Origin: Anoxybacillus tepidamans PS2
GTDB taxonomy: Bacteria; Bacillota; Bacilli; Bacillales; Anoxybacillaceae
Length of the DNA: 64,000 nt
Direction: 5' to 3'
Assembly (NCBI RefSeq): GCF_000620165.1
Contig: NZ_JHVN01000010.1
Coordinates: 62,001-126,000, forward strand
The notes below the pieces were generated by a model, which had not been told where the DNA came from, did not search any database, and was given only the letters and a program-made list of their open reading frames with translations. Below, one piece after another: positions 35,496 to 43,696 of the stretch (its first letter is position 1; each line of letters begins with the position of its first letter). A program made the translations under genes and the position numbers.

Positions 35496-35512
35496 CTAGT
35501 TGTCTATACCAG
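35496..35512 (-). promoter_or_regulatory. NagR (dre-type) operator upstream of nagA
   Basis: On the minus strand CTGGTATAGACAACTAG, which agrees with the B. subtilis NagR/YvoA site TGGTATAGACAACT-type as I recall it. It lies just upstream of a TATAAT (near 35485-35490), so a bound repressor would block RNA polymerase. Confidence 0.75.
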
Positions 35513-35580
35513 TTGATTTATTTTTTTATAGAGACTCTTATTTGTAGAGTAAACATTGTGTTGTATGATGAACGACAGAT

Positions 35581-35619
35581 TAAAGAAACAACGCAGGGAG
35601 CACGTTAACTCCCTGCGTT
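35581..35619 (-). terminator. terminator of bmrD
   Basis: AACGCAGGGAG-N8-CTCCCTGCGTT; on the minus strand followed by GTTTCTTT. It separates bmrCD from the nag locus. Confidence 0.75.
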
Positions 35620-35626
35620 TGTAAGA

Positions 35627-37639
35627 TCAACCGACTTTCGTGGTGTCGCCCTGTTGCAGCTGATACATTTGGTAATACTTCCCTTTCTTTTTCAGCAATT
35701 CCTCATGAGTGCCGCGTTCTACGATTGTCCCGCGGTCTAGCACAAGAATTTGATCGGCATTTTTAATGGTCGATAAACGATGGGCAATAATAAACGTCGT
35801 TCGCCCTTGTTTTAATACATCGAGCGCCTGTTGAATCACCGCTTCCGTTTCCGTGTCAATGTTGGCTGTCGCTTCATCAAGTACTAAAATCGCCGGATCG
35901 AATGCCAATGCGCGGGCAAAGGAAATCAGTTGCCGTTGACCCGATGATAAGGTGCTCCCTTTTTCGATCACTGGTTCATCAAATCCATTCGGCAAGTTTT
36001 TCAGCAGTTTCTCGGCACCAATGTCGCGAAGCGCCTTTACTACCCGCTCGCGAGTGATGTGAGGGTCGTGCAAACTCACATTAGAAGCAATCGTTCCGGT
36101 AAATAAAAACGGATCTTGCAGAACGATGCCCATATGTTTTCGAAGCATTTGTTTCGGAATGTCTTTAATATCTATTCCATCAATTAAAATGCGCCCTTTT
36201 TGAATATCGTAAAAGCGGAACAACAAATTCATAATTGAACTTTTTCCGGAACCTGTATGTCCCACAAGCGCAATCGTCTCTCCTTCTCTGGCCGTAAATG
36301 AAATGTCTTTTAATACATACTCGCCTTCTTTATAAGCAAAATACACATTTTCAAAGACAACATTTCCTTTATAGCGCGGCATATCTCCTTCATACACATC
36401 ATCGCCAGGCTCATCAAGAAGCGCAAAGACACGATTCGAGGCGACGAGCGCCTGTTCAAGATTCGAAAGTTGGTTTACCATCCCCGTTATCGGCTGAAAC
36501 AAACGATTGAGATAGTCAACGAATGCGTAAAGCACTCCTAATGAAACTGCTTGATCATCCAAGGAGTTGCCGCCAAAATGCCAAATGAGCGCAACGAACG
36601 CGATATTCCGCAACACCCCTACTAAATTGTGCGACGTGAGCGCATTTAAGCTTTGGAGTTTATTTTGATAAGTGAAATACTCTTGATTGAGTTGTTCAAA
36701 TTCATGCTCCGTTTCTTTTTGTCGTCGAAATATCCGGATTATCGACATTCCTTGAATTGATTCGTTAATCATCGCATTAATGTCGCTGAGACGTGAACGA
36801 ATGATATGGTTATATTTAGAGGCATACTTGCGATAAATTTTCATCCAAATCGCTAAAATTGGCACAAGGATGAGACAAACAAGAGCAAGACGCACATCTA
36901 ATAGAAACAGAGCGATAAAAATACCAGCAATATAGACAAGGCTTGTAAAAAATGTCGCTAACACCGTCACATATAATTCGCGAATCGCCTCTGTATCGTT
37001 CGTGGCGCGGGCAACGATTTTTCCCGCCGGCAAACTGTCAAAGTAACGAATCGGTAACCGTTGAATGTGGGCAAATACATCCTTTCGCATTCTTTGAATA
37101 ATTCGGTTGGCAGCCATCTGCAAGTAGTAGCGCTGTCCGTATTGGAAGACGGTTGCCGCCACTAGTAATGCGAGGTAAATGCATAACAAGTAAACAATGC
37201 GGTGAATTTCCGGCTGATAAAAATTCAACAATTCTTCGATGGAGAGTTTTTTCGCCGGATACGAAACCGCCTGTTCACCACGACGAATCGTTACGATTCC
37301 ATTCTTGATCGATCGTTTGCCATCTAACGCTATTGCCTCGTTTACGAAGTAGTAATTCCGGCCAATTTGCAAAATGCGCACTTCTCTTCCTTTCGATTCC
37401 TCTTTCGCAAAATAACGGCCTCGTTTGTACCATCGTCCTTGATAGAAAACGGCGTCCTCACTTTTTGTCGTCTCATACCAGGAAGACTCGATTCCTAAAA
37501 TATGTTGATCGATCATTTTTTTAGCGATGAACGGCCCGGTTAACTCAGCGGCAACTGAAACAGCAAGCATGAGAAGCGCAGCCATCATCATTTTTTTATA
37601 TTGGAGGGCATAAGCTAATAACCGTTTTCCTACGTTCAT
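35627..37639 (-). CDS. bmrD: heterodimeric ABC multidrug exporter, BmrD subunit
   Basis: 670 residues from the ATG at 37639, which follows AAAGGAGGTG. Half-transporter with an exporter membrane domain (about 1-325) and a nucleotide-binding domain: Walker A VGHTGSGKSS, Q loop VLQDPFLF, signature LSSGQ, Walker B ILVLDEATANID (catalytic Glu present). About 90 residues are inserted between membrane helices 1 and 2 (about 50-145), the extracellular domain typical of YheH/BmrD. The start overlaps the bmrC stop by 4 nt (ATGA), so the two are translated in step. The pair exports drugs, and in B. subtilis it is induced by ribosome-targeting antibiotics. Confidence 0.93.
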   Translation of the reverse strand: MNVGKRLLAYALQYKKMMMAALLMLAVSVAAELTGPFIAKKMIDQHILGIESSWYETTKSEDAVFYQGRWYKRGRYFAKEESKGREVRILQIGRNYYFVNEAIALDGKRSIKNGIVTIRRGEQAVSYPAKKLSIEELLNFYQPEIHRIVYLLCIYLALLVAATVFQYGQRYYLQMAANRIIQRMRKDVFAHIQRLPIRYFDSLPAGKIVARATNDTEAIRELYVTVLATFFTSLVYIAGIFIALFLLDVRLALVCLILVPILAIWMKIYRKYASKYNHIIRSRLSDINAMINESIQGMSIIRIFRRQKETEHEFEQLNQEYFTYQNKLQSLNALTSHNLVGVLRNIAFVALIWHFGGNSLDDQAVSLGVLYAFVDYLNRLFQPITGMVNQLSNLEQALVASNRVFALLDEPGDDVYEGDMPRYKGNVVFENVYFAYKEGEYVLKDISFTAREGETIALVGHTGSGKSSIMNLLFRFYDIQKGRILIDGIDIKDIPKQMLRKHMGIVLQDPFLFTGTIASNVSLHDPHITRERVVKALRDIGAEKLLKNLPNGFDEPVIEKGSTLSSGQRQLISFARALAFDPAILVLDEATANIDTETEAVIQQALDVLKQGRTTFIIAHRLSTIKNADQILVLDRGTIVERGTHEELLKKKGKYYQMYQLQQGDTTKVG

Positions 37640-39396
37640 AGAAGCACCTCCTTTTCTTCCGATGTCTCTGCTGCTTGTTGGCGGATCCATTGCTCTTTAT
37701 ACCAGCCGTCTTGTGTTAGCAACTGTTCATGCGTTCCTTCTTCTGCAATTTGTCCTTCGTCTAACACGATAATCCAATCGGCATGCTCGACAGCAGATAA
37801 GCGATGCGTTGTAATGATCGTCGTTTTTCCTGCCCGCTCATTTCGAATATTTTCAATAATGGCTGCCTCCGTTCTCGCATCTACCGCTGAAAGGGCATCG
37901 TCTAAAATTAAAATTTCCGGGTTCACCAAGAGAGCGCGGGCAATGGAAAGCCGCTGCTTTTGTCCTCCTGATAAGGCGATTCCTTTTTCTCCTACTAACG
38001 TGTCTAACCCTTTAGGGAGCATCTGTATATCTTTGCGAAATGCAGCCGCATCTATTACTTTATTTAACTCTTCATCTGTAGCCTCTTTTCGTCCGAATAA
38101 AATATTTTCTTTGACGGTCTTTGAAAACAATACGTGATCTTGCGGAACATAACCGATCCATCCGTGAATCTGTTCGATTGGGATTCGTTCAAGCGGAACA
38201 CCTGAGATTGTTATGCTCCCTGTTCCTAACGGATACTCGCGCAACAATTGTTTCACAAGCGTTGTTTTTCCGCTTCCCGTCCGTCCAACAATGCCAAGTG
38301 TTTGGCCGCGTTGGAGTGTAAATGATACGTTCTCTAAATTATTAGTGTTTGATGATGGGTAGCGGAACGACACTTGATGAAACACAATCGACTCTGGTGT
38401 TTCGACGGAAAGCGGCTCCGGATGGTTTTGCACATCTGGGACATAGGCGAGCGTTTCGTTGACGCGGTCGAGTGAAGCGTTACCGCGCTGCATGATATTA
38501 ATCAGCTCACCGATGGCAAACATCGGCCAAATCATCATCCCTAAATAGACGTTGAAAGAAACGAGCTCACCAAGTGTAATTTCTTGGTGGAACACTAAAT
38601 ACGAACCGTACCCTAAACCAATTAAATAACTAAGGCCGACAAGCACTTTAATGGTTGGGTCGAATAGTGAGTCGATTTGGGCCACTTTCATATTCTTTTT
38701 ATATACCTCTTCTGTTAACGCTTGGAATCGGGCCTCATCCGCTTTCTCCTGTACATAAGCGCGAATAACGCGGACGCCGGAAATCGATTCAAGTACATAA
38801 TCGTTCATGTCTCCAAACGCATCTTGTGCTTTAGTGAAGCGTTCGTGAATTTTTTTACCGTAAATGTTCATCGCTAGCGCCATGAAAGGAAGCGGCAAAA
38901 CAGAAGCCAGCGTTAACTTCCAGCTAATGAAAATAACCATTGTAAATAAAATCACCAGCATAAATGCGCTTGAATCGACAAGTGTCAAAATGCCGAACCC
39001 CGCTGTATTAGATATCGCTTTTAAGTCATTGGTGGCTTTGGCCATTAAATCTCCGGTACGATTTTTTTCATAAAAAGCAGGGGTCATTTTCAGCAAATGT
39101 CTCATAAAGCGAGAACGTAATATTTTTTCTAACAAAAATGCGCCACCGAATAACTGGTACATCCATGTATAGTTGACACCGTAGATAAAAATCGCCAATC
39201 CTAATAATGATACGGTGTATTTAAGAAGTTTCCCTTCGGTGAAGCCATCTGAATAAATGTCGTCAATAGCGGCTCCCATTAATTTAGGCGGAATCATTTC
39301 CAAAATGCCACCTATAACTAAAAGCGCAATAGCTAGAGTATACCGTTTCCAGTGTTGCCTAAAAAACGCGCGAAGCTTCCATAATACCGCAAACAT
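37636..39396 (-). CDS. bmrC: heterodimeric ABC multidrug exporter, BmrC subunit
   Basis: 586 residues, the length of YheI/BmrC. Membrane domain (about 1-310) then nucleotide-binding domain: Walker A VGRTGSGKTT, Q loop VPQDHVLFSK, signature LSGGQ, Walker B ILILDDALSAVD. The residue after the Walker B Asp is Asp rather than catalytic Glu, so this half forms the degenerate ATP site, as known for BmrC, and BmrD does the efficient hydrolysis. GGGGAGATG precedes the ATG. It is the first structural gene after the three-terminator leader. Confidence 0.94.
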   Translation of the reverse strand: MFAVLWKLRAFFRQHWKRYTLAIALLVIGGILEMIPPKLMGAAIDDIYSDGFTEGKLLKYTVSLLGLAIFIYGVNYTWMYQLFGGAFLLEKILRSRFMRHLLKMTPAFYEKNRTGDLMAKATNDLKAISNTAGFGILTLVDSSAFMLVILFTMVIFISWKLTLASVLPLPFMALAMNIYGKKIHERFTKAQDAFGDMNDYVLESISGVRVIRAYVQEKADEARFQALTEEVYKKNMKVAQIDSLFDPTIKVLVGLSYLIGLGYGSYLVFHQEITLGELVSFNVYLGMMIWPMFAIGELINIMQRGNASLDRVNETLAYVPDVQNHPEPLSVETPESIVFHQVSFRYPSSNTNNLENVSFTLQRGQTLGIVGRTGSGKTTLVKQLLREYPLGTGSITISGVPLERIPIEQIHGWIGYVPQDHVLFSKTVKENILFGRKEATDEELNKVIDAAAFRKDIQMLPKGLDTLVGEKGIALSGGQKQRLSIARALLVNPEILILDDALSAVDARTEAAIIENIRNERAGKTTIITTHRLSAVEHADWIIVLDEGQIAEEGTHEQLLTQDGWYKEQWIRQQAAETSEEKEVLL

Positions 39397-39429
39397 TCCG
39401 GATCATCTCCCCTTATTTTCCGTGATCGT

Positions 39430-39486
39430 CTAGCCGCTGTTGATCTCTCCAGCAGGCAGCATGAATACCATCCATTTAATTTTCAT
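39430..39486 (-). CDS. leader small ORF 3 (18 residues), next to bmrC
   Basis: ATG at 39486 with AAGGAGG 7 nt upstream; product MKIKWMVFMLPAGEINSG. It ends 34 nt before the bmrC start, past all three terminators, so it could act only on translation of bmrC, for instance by coupling or by drug-dependent stalling. Coding status is supported only by the excellent ribosome binding site. Confidence 0.5.
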   Translation of the reverse strand: MKIKWMVFMLPAGEINSG

Positions 39487-39516
39487 CTTCCGTTCCTCCT
39501 TAATGTAAAATTTGTT

Positions 39517-39657
39517 TTAAAATGGTTGTTGTATCAAGCATTTGCGGTTCATCAATTCTTCCTCAACTTGTCTTATTATCTGCTCTTGTTCGATTTCTTC
39601 CATCGTCCACCTTCTCCGTTGAAAAGTGATGGAAATGAACAGTAGATGAATCGTCAT
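39517..39657 (-). CDS. leader small ORF 2 (46 residues)
   Basis: ATG at 39657 behind AAAGGAGGTG. The product starts MTIHLLFISITFQRRRWTM, followed by an acidic helix (EEIEQEQIIRQVEEELMNR) and ends CLIQQPF. A second start is possible at codon 19 (39603), behind GGAGAAGGTGG, giving a 28-residue acidic peptide. It lies after the third terminator, so it is translated only when the leader is read through. No homologue is recognised. Confidence 0.5.
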   Translation of the reverse strand: MTIHLLFISITFQRRRWTMEEIEQEQIIRQVEEELMNRKCLIQQPF

Positions 39658-39677
39658 GATCTCTCACCTCCTTTCAT

Positions 39678-39717
39678 AAATAAAAGCCGCGGGTCAAAAA
39701 GGGGCTTCCCGCGGCTT
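39678..39717 (-). terminator. bmr leader terminator 3
   Basis: On the minus strand AAGCCGCGGG-N14-CCCGCGGCTT followed by TTATTTATG. Its 5' arm can instead pair with the 3' arm of terminator 2 over 12 bp. Confidence 0.75.
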
Positions 39718-39724
39718 GAAACAT

Positions 39725-39760
39725 AAAAAAGCCGCAGGAATGGCGCAATCCTGCAGCTTT
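39725..39760 (-). terminator. bmr leader terminator 2
   Basis: On the minus strand AAAGCTGCAGGA-N8-TCCTGCGGCTTT with continuing T residues. Its 5' arm can instead pair with the 3' arm of terminator 1 over 12 bp around a 9-nt loop. Confidence 0.8.
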
Positions 39761-39766
39761 AGGCAC

Positions 39767-39802
39767 AAAAAAGCCGCAGGAAAACGATCCCCTTCCCGCG
39801 GC
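39767..39802 (-). terminator. bmr leader terminator 1
   Basis: On the minus strand GCCGCGGGAA pairs with TTCCTGCGGC (one G-U), followed by TTTTTTG. Its 5' arm begins 14 nt after the stop of leader ORF 1, within reach of a ribosome halted at that stop. Confidence 0.85.
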
Positions 39803-39816
39803 ATTTGTTCTGCTAT

Positions 39817-39906
39817 CTAAAGAGTCGTCACCGTAACAGGCTCGGAAGGTCGAATCGTTTGTGTTTGTTCAGTTGTTTGTTTCATCATTTCCATCATTGT
39901 TTTCAT
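39817..39906 (-). CDS. bmr leader peptide (small ORF 1, 29 residues), BmrB-like role
   Basis: ATG at 39906 behind GGAGG with 9-nt spacing. The product starts MKTMMEMMKQTTEQTQTIRP and ends SEPVTVTTL; it is rich in Met and Thr and has two Pro residues. It stands between a strong promoter and the first terminator, the position of BmrB in B. subtilis, whose translation controls bmrCD by ribosome-mediated attenuation. The sequence is not obviously that of B. subtilis BmrB, so the role is assigned by position. Confidence 0.7.
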   Translation of the reverse strand: MKTMMEMMKQTTEQTQTIRPSEPVTVTTL

Positions 39907-39944
39907 TGTGTTCATCCTCCTTCCGAAATCATGTTACAAAGTAA

Positions 39945-39973
39945 ATTATATCCAAATAAAATGAGGTTGTAAA
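39945..39973 (-). promoter_or_regulatory. sigma-A promoter of the bmr leader
   Basis: On the minus strand TTTACA (39968-39973), 17-nt spacer, TATAAT (39945-39950). Start predicted near 39938. Confidence 0.8.
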
Positions 39974-39998
39974 CTGTTTTTTGAAAAATATATAAGTG

Positions 39999-40030
39999 AA
40001 AAAGGATGTCTAAGCGAAGGACATCCTTTT
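39999..40030 (-). terminator. terminator of the small membrane protein gene
   Basis: On the minus strand AAAAGGATGTC-N9-GACATCCTTTTT, overlapping the stop codon at 40029. Confidence 0.8.
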
Positions 40031-40202
40031 ATTGTTGATCGACTAGCTTGGAAATTTGCTCTAATCTTCCTTCTATTCTTTTCAATTGCGCTTTTCGCTT
40101 TTTTGCTGAAAAGACAAACAATAGAGCCCCTGCAATCAATAAGGCCGGCACTAATAATATCAATACCATCAGTACTTGGAATATGACATCGCTAATGTAC
40201 AT
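40029..40202 (-). CDS. small membrane protein with basic coiled-coil tail
   Basis: 57 residues from the ATG at 40202. Residues 3-32 are hydrophobic (FQVLMVLILLVPALLIAGAL), then a basic helix (SAKKRKAQLKRIEGRLEQIS) that could form a coiled coil. There is no good ribosome binding site; a TTG start seven codons upstream is no better. The terminator overlapping its stop supports a real gene. Function unknown. Confidence 0.5.
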   Translation of the reverse strand: MYISDVIFQVLMVLILLVPALLIAGALLFVFSAKKRKAQLKRIEGRLEQISKLVDQQ

Positions 40203-40230
40203 TATTTGTTGTAAAAAAAACAATATGTAG

Positions 40231-40797
40231 TTATTGGCCGATAAATTGTTTAATCAATTCCTCAGCTGTAAGAACGGTTGCGAATTCCCCATGCAAAGTG
40301 GCAAGGGATATATTATGAATCTGGTCCGCATCATAGTAAATCCCATCGGGTCCCCTCAGACCGAACGCAGCAGTAGCATCGGAAATTACATACGTGTTGA
40401 ATCCTAAATTTCCACTCATTCTAACCGTAGTTGATACACAGTGTGGAGTAGTTAACCCGACAATTACGACATCCGCAATATTATGTTGTTTTAAATATGA
40501 TTCCAAATCGGTCCCAATAAAAGCGCTGTTGACATTTTTTTGAATCACTTTTTCCCCATCTAAAGGCTTTACAATCTCTTTGAATAGGACTCCCCTTCCG
40601 TTAGGTGATAAAGGGGAATACGGATTGGTCGATACGTGTTGAATATGGATAACCGGCCACTGGAGAGTTCTCCATAGTTGCAAAAGATGACGGATGCGTT
40701 CTTCAGCGTTGGGATTATTACGCTTTCCCCATACGTCATCCTCAAACCCTTGTTGCACATCGATAATCACTAAAGCTGGCGGGTGATTGCTATTCAT
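40231..40797 (-). CDS. isochorismatase-family cysteine hydrolase
   Basis: 188 residues from the ATG at 40797, 6 nt after AAGGAGG. The family triad is visible: Asp in ALVIIDVQQGF (near 13), Lys in GEKVIQKNVNSAFIGT and Cys in GLTTPHCVSTTVRMSGNLGF (about 117). The fold hydrolyses amides or vinyl ethers (nicotinamidase, ureidoacrylate hydrolase, isochorismatase). The substrate cannot be assigned from sequence or neighbours. Confidence 0.87.
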   Translation of the reverse strand: MNSNHPPALVIIDVQQGFEDDVWGKRNNPNAEERIRHLLQLWRTLQWPVIHIQHVSTNPYSPLSPNGRGVLFKEIVKPLDGEKVIQKNVNSAFIGTDLESYLKQHNIADVVIVGLTTPHCVSTTVRMSGNLGFNTYVISDATAAFGLRGPDGIYYDADQIHNISLATLHGEFATVLTAEELIKQFIGQ

Positions 40798-41014
40798 ATA
40801 CATCCTCCTTGAAACAGAGCTCTTTTAAGCTAAAAATAAACAAAGATATACCGCTGTCATCCATCCATATGACGATAGTGCATATTTTACGAGAAACAGC
40901 GATGACGGACGGCTACCGACGCATGGCTACTCTTTTTTGTTTTGCTTTTTTGGCTGAAAACGAAAATATTTTTATCTACTAGCGGAACCGAGAGAAAATG
41001 CAGCCCCATGTTCA

Positions 41015-41950
41015 TTAGGCATGCGCCCTTTTTTCATTTGGAAGGGCATGTGCCTTTGTTTCCTGTTTGCTGTAAATATTAAAAAGAATCCCACCGAATA
41101 CGAATAACGCTCCGATTACGTGGGTCATTGTAAGGTGTTCATTAAAAAAGATCGTTCCCATCACGGCAGCGGAAATAGGCATGACATTAATAAAAATGGA
41201 AGCTGTTGAAGCACCTACCTTTTGAATTCCATTGTACCACCAAACGAAGCTAATGGCGGAAACAATGACTGCTACGTACAGCACGCTGATCCATACTTCC
41301 CATCCGCTCGTTTTGATCGATGCGGTGGAAGTATAATACAGCGCAAAAGGAGCCAAAAAGATCGTTCCGAAGCCTGACGCGTAAGTGGTTGCGGCGAGTG
41401 GACTGTATTTTCTCATCACCACTTTCCCAATAACGGAATAAATGCTCCAGCTGAGGCAGGCGCCCACTAAGACAAAATCGATCGGAGCCAAGCCTAATTT
41501 TACAAGAATCGATAATTGCCCGTTAGTAATAATATATAGAGCCCCGAATAACGCCATTATCATTCCCAATATACTTTTCCAATTCATTTTTTCTTTAAGA
41601 AACAGCGCCGAAAACAGCGTGATCAATGGAGCGTTGACGGCAATCACTAAAGAGCTTTTGACAATCGGCGCATATTTTGTAGCAACAAAAAAGCAAATGT
41701 TATATAAAAAAATGCCTGTAAGGCCGAGCAGCGCGAATAATCCCCAATCCTTTTTCGTCGGAGTGGGCGTTTTAGGCTGTTTCCAACGCAGCAACGGAAA
41801 TAAAATGAGGCTAGCTCCTAAAAAACGAAAAAAAGCGACAGAGACGGGATGTAAACTAACGGTTGCAATTTTTCCGGCGACGAAAGCGCCTCCCCAACTT
41901 GCAGCGGTTAAAAACAGCAACATATAAGTTTTCATATGATTCGTTGCCAT
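41015..41950 (-). CDS. EamA family (DMT) transporter
   Basis: 311 residues with ten predicted membrane segments in two EamA repeats: FLTAASWGGAFVAGKIATVS at the start and SAISFVWWYNGIQKVGAST in the second. AGGAGGATTTTTT precedes the ATG. It diverges from a LysR regulator that probably controls it; such pairs usually handle export of an amino acid or metabolite that the regulator senses. Substrate unknown. Confidence 0.86.
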   Translation of the reverse strand: MATNHMKTYMLLFLTAASWGGAFVAGKIATVSLHPVSVAFFRFLGASLILFPLLRWKQPKTPTPTKKDWGLFALLGLTGIFLYNICFFVATKYAPIVKSSLVIAVNAPLITLFSALFLKEKMNWKSILGMIMALFGALYIITNGQLSILVKLGLAPIDFVLVGACLSWSIYSVIGKVVMRKYSPLAATTYASGFGTIFLAPFALYYTSTASIKTSGWEVWISVLYVAVIVSAISFVWWYNGIQKVGASTASIFINVMPISAAVMGTIFFNEHLTMTHVIGALFVFGGILFNIYSKQETKAHALPNEKRAHA

Positions 41951-42019
41951 AAAAAATCCTCCTCATTGTTTATCGAACTTCTGTTATAATAAATTCTACA
42001 AATATTTGGTCATAGGTGT

Positions 42020-42056
42020 TATTGATAATAATTGATATTGTTCATCAATATTTTTG
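42020..42056. promoter_or_regulatory. candidate LysR binding region
   Basis: The EamA-LysR intergenic region contains ATTGATAATAATTGATATTG followed by TTCATCAATATT, with several T-N11-A spaced ATTGAT/ATCAAT units, as expected of LysR-type sites. No single site is defined. Confidence 0.35.
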
Positions 42057-42073
42057 ATAGGAGCTCGATAGGA

Positions 42074-42961
42074 ATGAATGTTGATTATTTGCAAACATTT
42101 CGTGAAGTGGCAAAGTGGAACAGTTTTACGAAAGCCGGGGAAATGTTAGGATATGCGCAATCGAGTGTAACGACACAAATTAAAAAACTTGAAGAAGAAT
42201 TTGGCGTTGCATTGTTTGAACGATGGGGAGGCAAGATTAAGCTAACGTCGGCAGGAATGGAACTATTAGAATACGCCAACCAAATTATTAGTTTGCTTGA
42301 TGAAGCGAAACAAAGCCTTTCCGAACAAGCGGAACTTGCTGGAAGCTTATCGATTGGCACGATTGAGTCGGTGGCCGGTTTTTATCTACCGCCCTATTTG
42401 CAGGTTTTTAAAAATAAGCATCCGAAGGTGAATTTGTTGCTTCAACAAAATATTTGTAAAAATTTATTGAAAGGCGTCAAGCAAGGAAAATTCGATTTAG
42501 CCATTATCCTCGATCAACGACAGGAAGATCCGGATTTACATTTCACTGTCATCAAAGAAGAACCGTTAGTGTTAGTTGCCAGGCCTAACCATCCTTTATC
42601 TCGCTTAGACGAGATCAACATGCAAGATTTAATTGATGAAAAGCTTATTGTTACCGAACAAGGTTGCAGCTACCGGGAAATCATCGAAAACTTATATCGC
42701 CAGCATGGAATGCGTTTTGAATACACAATTGAGTTGGGGAGCATCGAAGCGATTAAGCGATGTGTAGCTTATGGCCTCGGAGTAGCGTTTTTACCGCTAA
42801 TGGCAGTAGAAGATGAACTTAAAAAAGGGGCATTAACTCGTATCCTGTTTTCTCGCAGCGAAATCAAACTTTGTCTGCAAATTGTATACCATCGAAAAAA
42901 ATGGGTGTCACAATCGATGAAGCGATTAATGAACACTTTGGTCCATGAAGATATGGAATAA
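42074..42961 (+). CDS. LysR-family transcriptional regulator
   Basis: 295 residues from the ATG at 42074. N-terminal winged helix (1-60: MNVDYLQTFREVAKWNSFTK, GYAQSSVTTQIKKLEEEFGV) and a periplasmic-binding-like effector domain (about 90-290). It is divergently transcribed from the EamA exporter with about 120 nt between the starts, the usual arrangement for a regulator of that transporter. Inducer unknown. Confidence 0.88.
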   Translation: MNVDYLQTFREVAKWNSFTKAGEMLGYAQSSVTTQIKKLEEEFGVALFERWGGKIKLTSAGMELLEYANQIISLLDEAKQSLSEQAELAGSLSIGTIESVAGFYLPPYLQVFKNKHPKVNLLLQQNICKNLLKGVKQGKFDLAIILDQRQEDPDLHFTVIKEEPLVLVARPNHPLSRLDEINMQDLIDEKLIVTEQGCSYREIIENLYRQHGMRFEYTIELGSIEAIKRCVAYGLGVAFLPLMAVEDELKKGALTRILFSRSEIKLCLQIVYHRKKWVSQSMKRLMNTLVHEDME

Positions 42962-43052
42962 CAACAAGGAGCGGCCCCTTTGCTTCCCTCCTTGTTTTGT
43001 AACTATGTTTAGGTTTACATAATTTAATTATAGAAAACAAAAATAGCAAATC

Positions 43053-43520
43053 CTAAATAAACAATTCCATTTCATTGTTTTTGAAAGTAAAGCCCATTTT
43101 TTTGTACAGCGGCATTCCTTTAGCGGACGCGTGGAGCCAAACTCGCTTCACTCCTATGTTTTGACATTCTTTAATACAATTTTCTAATAGTTTTTTGGCT
43201 AGGCCTCTTCCGCGATATTCAGGAACGGTATACATGTTGAGCACATAGGCTTCTCGCCCTTCAAGATTTTTGATGTAAGGCGGCCGCTGAAATAATACCA
43301 TTCTGCTTATACTCACAATAGAGTTATTGCAGACTGCTAAATAAGAAATAAAATCACTGTTCAATGTGCTTTCTAAATATGTTCGCGTTGATGCGGCGAC
43401 AGCCTCTTCCTCCTCTTGAGTCTGTACTTCTCTAAGCTCTTTCAACAGCTGTAAACGCAACGCAATCATTTCATGGATGTCTTGAATAGTGGCCTTCCGA
43501 ATTTGAAATCTCTCACTCAT
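43053..43520 (-). CDS. GNAT-family N-acetyltransferase
   Basis: 155 residues from the ATG at 43520; the ATG two codons earlier abuts the AGGAGAGGG site. Full GNAT fold with acetyl-CoA loop VPEYRGRGLAKKLLENCI (about 104-120) and SAKGMPLYKKMGFTFKNNEM. The opening IRKATIQDIHEMIALRLQLL is typical. Acceptor unknown. Confidence 0.84.
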   Translation of the reverse strand: MSERFQIRKATIQDIHEMIALRLQLLKELREVQTQEEEEAVAASTRTYLESTLNSDFISYLAVCNNSIVSISRMVLFQRPPYIKNLEGREAYVLNMYTVPEYRGRGLAKKLLENCIKECQNIGVKRVWLHASAKGMPLYKKMGFTFKNNEMELFI

Positions 43521-43696
43521 CTTCATCCCTCTCCTAAAATCATTTACTAGACACTGCTAATCACAATTATCGGTTGTCTGAATGTACCAAAGAAACTGGA
43601 TTTCTATATATTAGTGATTCTAATTATGGTAATATAAGGTATCATCAGTGAAGTCGGCTGTAATTAATTTGAATTGTACAATCAAGGAGGATTAAA

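Noticed and set aside
40861-40920. GATGAC-rich repeats near 40860-40910 as an operator
   Set aside because: The repeats are short and imperfect and do not form a palindrome of useful length.
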